The position numbers and the translations under genes are program-made. Source: DASPWW01 sp050697195 (lineage in GTDB: Bacteria; Actinomycetota; Thermoleophilia; Solirubrobacterales; 70-9). From it: DNA of 18,018 nucleotides. Below the pieces are notes generated by a model that did no database searches, was not told the origin of the DNA, and was given only the letters and a program-made list of their open reading frames with translations. Each line of letters begins with the position of its first letter. Position 1 is the stretch's first letter. The stretch is taken from assembly GCA_050697195.1 (NCBI GenBank), contig JBOGZL010000351.1:1-18018 (forward strand), written 5' to 3'. Positions 13,660-18,018 of the stretch are shown in pieces.

Positions 13660-14132
13660 GGGGACCGGGCCTCCAGGCGCGCCTCAGCGGTGTCGACGGG
13701 AGCGAAGGCGATGCAGCCCGTGCTTTCCCGGCGCCCGGTGAGCGCGTTCGGGAGCGCGAGCACCTCGCATCCGGCGTCACCGCGCGCCGCGACGACGAGC
13801 AGAGACGCTCCGAAGAAGAGGAAGATGGATCCGCCGTCGATCGGACTGACGAAGGTAAGACCGGTCCCGATCATTAGAACCAAGGCAAGAACGGCGACGC
13901 TCACCGTCCAGATCCGCGCATAGGGCGATGAGCCCCGGCCCGCCAGCGTGCGCTCGTACGCGAGGCTCGCCACGAAGTAGAGGAGGACGGCGAGCGCCGG
14001 GAAGACGATCAACGCCGCCGCGATGTCCCACAGGCTGATCCCGAAGGCCGCGATCGGGTAGGCGATCGCGGCCAGCCCCGCGAGCGCGCGAGCGGCGGTG
14101 CCGATCGGCCCGATCTGCCGGCTCACAGCCAT
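13656..14132 (-). CDS. Four-TM membrane protein with paired C-terminal cysteines
   Basis: A 158-residue protein that I do not assign to a named family. Hydrophobic segments lie at about residues 14-32, 36-58, 76-96 and 101-117. A cytoplasmic or extracellular tail follows with Cys122 and Cys140 in GDAGCEVLALPNALTG and STGCIAFAPVD. The two cysteines and the company of a metal-type ArsR repressor and a thioredoxin-like protein suggest metal or thiol chemistry at the membrane; that is inference. The ATG at 14132 overlaps the last 10 bases of the methyltransferase gene, and the stop overlaps the thioredoxin-like start by GTGA, so the operon is tightly coupled. Confidence 0.8.
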   Translation of the reverse strand: MAVSRQIGPIGTAARALAGLAAIAYPIAAFGISLWDIAAALIVFPALAVLLYFVASLAYERTLAGRGSSPYARIWTVSVAVLALVLMIGTGLTFVSPIDGGSIFLFFGASLLVVAARGDAGCEVLALPNALTGRRESTGCIAFAPVDTAEARLEARSP

Positions 14133-14608
14133 CGCCGAACCTCGGTCATGTAATCGCGGTAGGGCTGGCCGAAGCGGCGCAGGAGGTAGGCCTCCTCGGT
14201 CGCGATCACGAGCCGGTCGACGGCCGCGATCATCAGCGGGAGCACGATCAGCGGCCAGACGAGCCCGAGTGCGAGGGAGAACGCCAGATAGAGGAACGCC
14301 ATGCCGGCGTACATCGGGTTGCGCGTGAGGCGATAAGGCCCGGTCGTGACCAGGGCGCTGCTCGGGCGCACCGGCACCATGCTCGTCCGGGCGCATGCGA
14401 ACGAGATCATCGCGGCGCCGTCCAGCGCGAGCCAGCCCGCGATCCCGATCGCGGTGCCGGCGACCATGATCGCGACCGACGGCCGGTCGATCGGGAACGC
14501 CGCCTCGAGCGCGAGGCCGATCAGAATGCCGGCGACGTAGTAGAGCGGCGGCGGGACACGTACGCCCGAGGCCTCGGTCGAGCTGGCGGTGAGCTCGGGC
14601 TCCAGCAC
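14123..14608 (-). CDS. Isoprenylcysteine carboxyl methyltransferase-like membrane protein
   Basis: A 161-residue integral membrane protein. Segments VPPPLYYVAGILIGLALEAA, PSVAIMVAGTAIGIAGWLAL and GMAFLYLAFSLALGLVWPLI are hydrophobic. The family signature is intact: TTGPYRLTRNPMYAG (residues 88-102) followed by EEAYLLRRFGQPYRDY near the end, which bind S-adenosylmethionine in ICMT/phospholipid methyltransferase proteins. Start GTG at 14608 lies 7 bases after the ArsR stop; the frame is open far upstream (to 15091) but that is out of frame with the ArsR gene. Bacterial members are often found in metal-resistance operons with unknown methyl acceptors. Confidence 0.87.
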   Translation of the reverse strand: MLEPELTASSTEASGVRVPPPLYYVAGILIGLALEAAFPIDRPSVAIMVAGTAIGIAGWLALDGAAMISFACARTSMVPVRPSSALVTTGPYRLTRNPMYAGMAFLYLAFSLALGLVWPLIVLPLMIAAVDRLVIATEEAYLLRRFGQPYRDYMTEVRRWL

Positions 14609-14615
14609 GGGACGC

Positions 14616-14969
14616 TCAGGCCCGCCGGCACGCCGCGACGTGATCCTCGTTCCCGGCCAGGAGCTCGCGGGCGAGTGAGACCATCGCCACGACGCGCGCG
14701 TCGGCGATTCGGTTGTAGACGGTTCGGTGTTCGCGCCGGGCCTCGAGGAAGCCGCACCAGCGCAGGCAGGCGAGATGGTTGGAGACGTTCGGCTGCGCGA
14801 CCCCGACTCGCTCGACCAGCTCGCCGACCGAGAGCTCGCCCTCCTGCGCGAGGGCCTCGAGGATCGCCAGCCGGACCCGATCGGCGAGGACCCGAAAGTA
14901 CTTGGCCAGGAGCTCCTGCTCGCTGGGCCGGGCTGGGATCCTGAGCGGAGCGGTCTCGAATGCTGCCAT
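14616..14969 (-). CDS. ArsR/SmtB-family metal sensor repressor, CmtR-like
   Basis: A 117-residue winged-helix repressor: KYFRVLADRVRLAILEALAQ, ELSVGELVERVGVAQPNVSN, HLACLRWCGFLEARREHRTV. The recognition helix contains Cys68 and Cys72 in ACLRWC, spaced as in the Cd(II)/Pb(II) sensor CmtR of Mycobacterium tuberculosis (Cys57, Cys61). A third Cys114 near the C-terminus (HVAACRRA) is 42 residues later, against 41 in CmtR (Cys102). This three-Cys pattern predicts metal release of DNA. Start ATG at 14969 has no good ribosome binding site, so the mRNA may be leaderless. First gene of a four-gene operon (methyltransferase, membrane protein, thioredoxin-like). It is divergent from the VOC gene at 15000 across about 30 bases that hold a candidate operator. 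Confidence 0.9.
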   Translation of the reverse strand: MAAFETAPLRIPARPSEQELLAKYFRVLADRVRLAILEALAQEGELSVGELVERVGVAQPNVSNHLACLRWCGFLEARREHRTVYNRIADARVVAMVSLARELLAGNEDHVAACRRA

Positions 14970-14982
14970 ATGCCCGTGTGAT

Positions 14983-14995
14983 GATATAGGTTATC
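14983..14995. promoter_or_regulatory. Candidate ArsR-family operator between divergent operons
   Basis: gatataggttatc has inverted arms gata and tatc around a 5-base centre (taggt). It lies in the only AT-rich stretch of the 30-base gap between the repressor start (14969) and the VOC start (15000), where -10 boxes in both directions would fall. A repressor bound here could control both operons. It is short and imperfect beyond four bases. Confidence 0.45.
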
Positions 14996-14999
14996 GCTG

Positions 15000-15470
15000 A
15001 TGTTAGGGAGGCAGAGAGGGCGGAGAGCGGAGGAGCGTGGCGGCGGCGCAGCGCGAGCGGAGCACACGGTCGTCGACCTGATCCCCTTCATCTACGTCAC
15101 CGACGTCGGGGCGTCGATCGCCTTCTACGAGGCGCTCGGCTTCCGCGTCGTCGAAACCCATGCGCCCGGCGGGAGGCTGGAGTTCGCGGAGCTCGAGTCG
15201 ACCGCCGCGGCCAAGCTGATGCTCGCAAGGGTCGACGAGCTGCCCGAACCCGATCCCGGTCATGGAGGCACCGGCTTCCTCTACCTATATGCACGCAGCC
15301 TCGACGCCCTTCGCGCGCGGCTGCTCCAGCGTGGATACGAGCCCGGGCAGATCGCGGATGGTTCCCCGGGCCCGCGCCGAGAGATGTGCGTGCGCGGTCC
15401 GGACGGACACGGCCACATGGTCGCCGAGGTCTCGCAGAGCTCGATCGCCTCCGACCGGGCCAATCCGTGA
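15000..15470 (+). CDS. VOC/glyoxalase-like protein, first gene of divergent operon
   Basis: A 156-residue protein whose core is a VOC domain: VVDLIPFIYVTDVGASIAFY, EALGFRVVETHAPGGRLEFA, then FLYLYARSLDALRARLLQRG and MCVRGPDGHGHMVAEVSQ with the PDGHGHMV end that resembles the lactoylglutathione/dihydroxybiphenyl-type metal site. About 23 residues before VVDLI are Arg/Gly-rich and not part of the fold. No in-frame start lies closer, so ATG 15000 is used although it lacks a clear ribosome binding site and may be leaderless. The stop overlaps the racemase start in GTGA. Confidence 0.82.
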   Translation: MLGRQRGRRAEERGGGAARAEHTVVDLIPFIYVTDVGASIAFYEALGFRVVETHAPGGRLEFAELESTAAAKLMLARVDELPEPDPGHGGTGFLYLYARSLDALRARLLQRGYEPGQIADGSPGPRREMCVRGPDGHGHMVAEVSQSSIASDRANP

Positions 15471-16165
15471 GGCCGATCGGGCTGATCGGCGGGATGAGCT
15501 GGGAGTCTTCGGCTGAGTACTACCGGCTGATCAACGAGGACGTGCGCGCCCGCCTCGGCGGCATGCACTCCGCGGCGTGCGTTCTCTACTCGTTCGACTT
15601 CGCCGAGGTGGAGGCGCTCCAGCGGGCAGGGGACTGGGAGCGCGCGGGCGGGCTTCTCGCCGACGCGGCTGGGGCGCTCGAGCGGGCCGGCGCCGGGCTG
15701 CTCGTCCTGTGCACGAACACCATGCACCGCCTCGCCCCGGAGGTCGAGGCAGCCGCCGAGATCCCCCTCGTTCACATCGCGGATCCGACCGCCGAGGCCG
15801 CGCTCGCAGCGGAAACCGAGACGGTCGGCCTGGTGGGCACCCGCTACACGATGGAGGGCGAGTTCTACCGCCGCCGGCTCGAGGAGCGTCACGGATTGCG
15901 GGTCCTGATCCCGGACGAGCCCGATCGTTCCGCGATCCACGAGATCATCTACGACGAGCTCGTCGTCGGACAGCTCCGCGAGGAGTCGCGACGGCGCTAC
16001 GCGATCGCGATCGAGGATCTGATCGGGCGCGGGGCGCAGGCAATCATCCTCGGCTGCACCGAGATCGGGCTCCTCGTGGGGCCCGAGGACGCCTCGGTGC
16101 CGATTCTCGACACGACCATCTTGCACGCCCGCGCGGCGGTCACGCTCGCGCTGGAGATGTCGTGA
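15467..16165 (+). CDS. Aspartate/glutamate racemase-family protein
   Basis: A 232-residue amino-acid racemase of the Asp/Glu family. MRPIGLIGGMSWESSAEYYR is the typical opening. The two catalytic cysteines are present: Cys82 in LLVLCTNTMH and Cys197 in IILGCTEIGLL. Also visible are IPLVHIADPTAEAALA and TVGLVGTRYTMEGEFYRRRL, the conserved TxG and TM loops of the broad-specificity YgeA-like group. It is PLP-independent and interconverts L- and D-amino acids by two-base proton transfer. The GTG start overlaps the VOC stop (GTGA), and its stop overlaps the next start in the same way. The substrate is probably an acidic amino acid or a relative, not certain. Confidence 0.93.
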   Translation: MRPIGLIGGMSWESSAEYYRLINEDVRARLGGMHSAACVLYSFDFAEVEALQRAGDWERAGGLLADAAGALERAGAGLLVLCTNTMHRLAPEVEAAAEIPLVHIADPTAEAALAAETETVGLVGTRYTMEGEFYRRRLEERHGLRVLIPDEPDRSAIHEIIYDELVVGQLREESRRRYAIAIEDLIGRGAQAIILGCTEIGLLVGPEDASVPILDTTILHARAAVTLALEMS

Positions 16166-16935
16166 TCGCGGAGCGAGGCGCCGATCGGCTCGCTCGCACC
16201 GCGGCGGAGGTCGCATCCCGCTGGAGGCTGATGCTCGAGCCCGCATTCAGGTCCTCGTGCCACGCGTACGTCGCGCCAACGAGCGCCGGGACCGTCCTCA
16301 AGGTGACCTCGCCCGAGGACGACGAGGCGGACGAGGAGGCCGAAGCGCTGGAGCTCTGGGGCGGTGATGGTGCGGTCCGTCTCCTCCGCCACGAGTCCGG
16401 ATCCCGAGCGATGCTGCTCGAACGGGCGAGGCCAGGAGACGACATTTCAGGCTTGCCCGAGCATGAGGCGACCGCGATCGCGGTCGAAGTCGGCACCCGT
16501 CTCTGGCGGCGAGCCGGCTCTCCCTTCCGCTGGATCGGCGACCACGTCCCGCGCTGGCTCGACAACGCCGAGCGGGCCAGGGGGCCGTCCGCGGAGCTGA
16601 TCCCGCTCGCCCGCCGCATGCATGCGTCGCTCGAGGTTGGCCGCTCCTGCCTGGTCCACGGCGACCTCCATCACCACAACATCCTCGCGACTGCCGGAGG
16701 CTCCGTGGCGATCGACCCGAAGCCGATGCTCGGCGAGCGCGAGTTCGACGTCCCACCGTTCTTCTGGAACCCGATCGCGCAGCGGATGACGCTAGATCTC
16801 GCACAGGCGCGCCTGGAGGCGTTCGCGGCGGCCGGGCTGGACCCGGCGAAGATGCGCGCGTGGGTCGTTATCCGGGGCGCCTGTCTCGGAGTGGATGAAG
16901 GTGATGTCGCTGTTCTGCGGGCGCTGATCTCGTGA
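16162..16935 (+). CDS. Aminoglycoside/hydroxyurea-type phosphotransferase, APH(6)-like
   Basis: A 257-residue kinase-fold protein resembling the streptomycin 6-kinase/hydroxyurea phosphotransferase family. VLKVTSPEDDEADEEAEALE holds the ATP-binding Lys and helix Glu. CLVHGDLHHHNIL gives the catalytic loop, His166-Gly-Asp168 with Asn173. SVAIDPKPMLGEREFDVPPF supplies Asp185 for magnesium and the GxxxFD tail of the family, followed by FFWNP. Family members phosphorylate streptomycin or hydroxyurea; many environmental copies have no proven antibiotic substrate. The GTG start overlaps the racemase stop by GTGA. Placement after a VOC protein and a racemase hints at a small-molecule modification or self-protection operon, which is inference. 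Confidence 0.9.
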   Translation: MIAERGADRLARTAAEVASRWRLMLEPAFRSSCHAYVAPTSAGTVLKVTSPEDDEADEEAEALELWGGDGAVRLLRHESGSRAMLLERARPGDDISGLPEHEATAIAVEVGTRLWRRAGSPFRWIGDHVPRWLDNAERARGPSAELIPLARRMHASLEVGRSCLVHGDLHHHNILATAGGSVAIDPKPMLGEREFDVPPFFWNPIAQRMTLDLAQARLEAFAAAGLDPAKMRAWVVIRGACLGVDEGDVAVLRALIS

Positions 16936-16988
16936 GGTTCAGCTGGAACAAGCTCGTGGCCGGCAGACCCTGATCTTTGGCTGTCGCT

Positions 16989-17004
16989 CTGCGCGGAGGC
17001 GCAG
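16989..17004 (+). terminator. Possible hairpin after the APH operon
   Basis: ctgcgc (16989-16994) and gcgcag (16999-17004) pair perfectly around ggag, 54 bases after the phosphotransferase stop. The stem is short and lacks a T-run. The rest of 16936-17069 shows no recognisable gene. Confidence 0.35.
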
Positions 17005-17069
17005 GCACGGTGCGACCAGCAAGCCGATCAGGCTGAGATCGCGGACGGGTGATCAAGCGCTCGATCCGG

Positions 17070-17469
17070 CTAGCGCTGATCGGGGAATCCTCGGTGGAGC
17101 TGTCGGTGCGCTCGCTCGTAGACGCTCCGCACACCGGTCCGGGATGTCGCGGGCCGAAGGCTATGAACACGAAGACGAGTGCTCCGGCCTCGTCGCGGGC
17201 GAGCTGGAGTACGAAGGCGAAGGGTCTTTCTGAAGGCGGCCGGCTCCGGCCGGCAGGTAGAGCTTCGCGCAGCCGGCGAGCTCCGTCCTGTCGGGGCCGT
17301 GCTCTTCGCACGGCAGAAGCTGATCCAGGGCCACCCCCTCCTGCTCCAAGCTCCGGCGCGCGGTTACGGCGATCTCATGAGCCGTTCCAGAGAATCCCCG
17401 CGTTGCCTCGCTCCAGATGGCCTCGTCGAAGCGCACGCCGAGGCACCGGCGCGCCGGATCTTTGGGCAC
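17070..17469 (-). pseudogene. Hypothetical protein with two frameshifts
   Basis: Three frames in succession give one coherent protein of about 130 residues. From GTG 17469: MPKDPARRCLGVRFDEAIWS, ALDQLLPCEEHGPDRTELAG, CAKLYLPAG. From about 17245 in the next frame: SERPFAFVLQLARDEAGALV, FVFIAFGPRHPG. From about 17135 in the third: VRSVYERAHRQLHRGFPDQR and a clean TAG at 17070-17072. The start follows the upstream stop by two bases and has GGAGGG before it, so it belongs to an operon with the gene at 17472. No family name can be given; it looks like a small globular helix-then-sheet protein. Two frameshifts in 130 codons suggest decay, unless this stretch was poorly sequenced. The GC-rich palindrome near 17240 could cause base-calling errors. 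Confidence 0.7.
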
Positions 17470-17471
17470 CC

Positions 17472-17738
17472 TTAGCCCTCCCCGTCGGGAGAGCCCATCT
17501 CCTCAGCGAGCGTTCCGAACTCCTCGGCGCCCGCTGGCTCCGTTCCCATCCGGTCATGAGCGTCGCGGAGGCTCGGCGGCCCGCTCAATGCGAGCAGTTG
17601 CGAGTTGAGCCGCTCCATTCGCTCGGCGACGCGCCGCGCCTGGTCCTGGTCGAGCGGTCGGAGGCCGGACAGGGTCCTCTCAGCCCGCTCGAGCTGCTCC
17701 TCGAGACGCTCAATCGTTGGTTCAGTCGTCTCGCTCAT
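17472..17738 (-). CDS. Short coiled-coil hypothetical protein
   Basis: An 88-residue acidic protein starting MSETTEPTIERLEEQLERAE. Leucines in RLEEQLERAERTLSGLRPLD and RRVAERMERLNSQLLALSGP follow heptad spacing, so two antiparallel helices or a dimeric coiled coil are likely. The C-terminal part (MGTEPAGAEEFGTLAEEMGS) is flexible and acidic. I use ATG 17738; the frame is open upstream to 17846 but crosses the hairpin at 17784-17819. The ribosome binding site is weak (GGAG only two bases before ATG). It is followed after two bases by the frameshifted gene. Function unknown. Confidence 0.6.
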   Translation of the reverse strand: MSETTEPTIERLEEQLERAERTLSGLRPLDQDQARRVAERMERLNSQLLALSGPPSLRDAHDRMGTEPAGAEEFGTLAEEMGSPDGEG

Positions 17739-17783
17739 CGCTCCGCCAAAGCTACTCCTACGCGCTGACGTTACCGGCCGAGC

Positions 17784-17819
17784 CGATTGGGCAGACAAGC
17801 CGTTTGTCTGCCCGAATCG
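17784..17819. repeat. Strong hairpin near the right edge of the tRNA-splitting segment
   Basis: gggcagacaa (17789-17798) pairs with ttgtctgccc (17804-17813) around the loop gccgt; cgatt (17784-17788) pairs with aatcg (17815-17819) across a one-base bulge. It is 15 bp in all. It lies upstream of the minus-strand gene at 17738, so it could end transcription from outside (tRNA side) or act as an operator or recombination-arm site. There is no T-run. Confidence 0.7.
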
Positions 17820-17912
17820 GGATTCATCGTGCGTGACCGAAGGCAAGACTGGCTCGCGCCCAACACGTCGCGATCGCCTCGGCCAAGCCAGATTCCCCGA
17901 TTTCGGATCGAC

Positions 17913-17923
17913 GATTATGAGTC
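17913..17923. repeat. 11-bp direct repeat at the right edge of the tRNA-splitting segment
   Basis: Identical to 11311-11321 (gattatgagtc). Here it is the anticodon-loop end of the tRNA 5' half. DNA to its left (gtcgatccgaaat read on the minus strand) does not continue the tRNA. Confidence 0.8.
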
Positions 17924-17953
17924 CGCTGCTCTGACCAGCTGAGCTACCGGCCC
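17913..17953 (-). tRNA. 5' half of a split tRNA with anticodon CAT
   Basis: Read on the minus strand from 17953: acceptor GGGCCGG, TA, D stem GCTC with loop AGCTGGTCA and GAGC, A, then anticodon stem GCGGA and loop CTCATAA followed by TC. After that the sequence leaves the tRNA pattern, with no 3' anticodon strand, T arm or acceptor. The missing 33 nt are exactly what is found at 11278-11310. The combined molecule is 74 nt without CCA, has 7/7 acceptor pairs and anticodon stem GCGGA/TCCGT (one G-T pair). Confidence 0.88.
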
Positions 17954-18018
17954 TCAGGGTTCGATCGTGGCTCTACCGCTCCGGGAGCTGGATCCAGAGC
18001 GCGCGCGCTCACGCGAGG

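Larger units (their letters stand above)
11322..17912. mobile_element. 6.6-kb segment that splits the tRNA gene
   Basis: The segment is bounded on both sides by gattatgagtc and by complementary halves of one tRNA gene in the same orientation, as expected for an insertion into the anticodon loop. Cargo: truncated ECF sigma, DHFR-like reductase, decayed secreted gene, CmtR-like metal operon, VOC-racemase-APH operon and two small genes. No integrase, transposase, terminal inverted repeat or plasmid function is visible, so either the mobility genes are gone, integration was in trans, or this is a chromosomal rearrangement or assembly join. Confidence 0.4.

Noticed and set aside
14609..15091. N-terminal extension of the methyltransferase frame to 15091
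   Set aside because: It would overlap the whole ArsR gene in another frame, and its sequence is Ser/Arg/Pro-rich. The GTG at 14608 fits the operon.
17830..17912. Missing C-terminal domain of the sigma factor at the right end of the segment
   Set aside because: Translating the minus strand from 17912 in the frame that would continue the sigma factor gives HNRRSEIGESGLAEA and a stop soon after, with no SnoaL-like motif.
17913..17953. Intact tRNA gene at the right edge
   Set aside because: After the anticodon loop the sequence has no 3' anticodon strand, T arm or acceptor strand, so only the 5' half is present.
17954..17975. ggttcgatc near the right edge, resembling a T loop on the plus strand
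   Set aside because: The bases around it cannot form a 5-bp T stem and no acceptor or anticodon arm lies at the right distance.

Overview
The window is very GC-rich and carries short intergenic gaps, many GTG starts and 4-base GTGA stop/start overlaps. Its gene families include F420-type oxidoreductases, many SnoaL/NTF2-like proteins that start MSEEN and end EALEAAGLSE, a PucR-type regulator and a SigX5-like ECF sigma factor. Together these suggest an actinobacterium, most likely of the Thermoleophilia/Solirubrobacterales type. That placement is inferred from sequence style and cannot be proved here.

Layout. Positions 1-5900 are ordinary and intact: a basic Ala/Lys-rich protein, a 14-TM-type MFS transporter divergent from a small secreted PepSY-like protein, an F420-type luciferase-like oxidoreductase divergent from a PPOX-type F420 protein, and a secreted M28 peptidase with a PA domain. 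Positions 5930-11165 are accessory in character and full of broken genes: a frameshifted RidA-like gene, two tandem paralogues of an unrecognised secreted protein (the first lacking its 5' end), a Rieske-oxygenase gene without its Rieske domain, a tandem array of five SnoaL-like units (first truncated, fourth frameshifted, fifth reduced to its two ends), a PucR gene that has lost its C-terminal half, and an intact glyoxalase-like gene.

The most striking structure is a tRNA gene with anticodon CAT, on the minus strand, split into two halves 6.6 kb apart. The 3' half lies at 11278-11321 and the 5' half at 17913-17953. Both share the 11-base anticodon-loop sequence GATTATGAGTC (plus-strand reading). 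Joined once at that sequence they give a 74-nt tRNA with a perfect 7-bp acceptor stem and a 5-bp anticodon stem. The segment between looks like an insertion or rearrangement in the anticodon loop. No integrase is visible in it.

Inside the segment are: an ECF sigma factor cut at the left junction, a RibD/DHFR-like reductase, a decayed secreted-protein gene, a minus-strand four-gene operon headed by an ArsR repressor with the three-cysteine pattern of the Cd/Pb sensor CmtR (then an ICMT-like membrane methyltransferase, a four-TM protein and a thioredoxin-like protein), a divergent plus-strand operon (VOC protein, Asp/Glu racemase, APH(6)-like phosphotransferase), and a two-gene minus-strand unit in which one gene has two frameshifts. 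The ArsR operon and the VOC operon share a 30-bp gap that holds a candidate operator.

Several single-base frameshifts (RidA, SnoaL unit 4, the gene at 17070-17469) could be real decay or sequencing error. The truncations at junctions are harder to explain as base-calling error.
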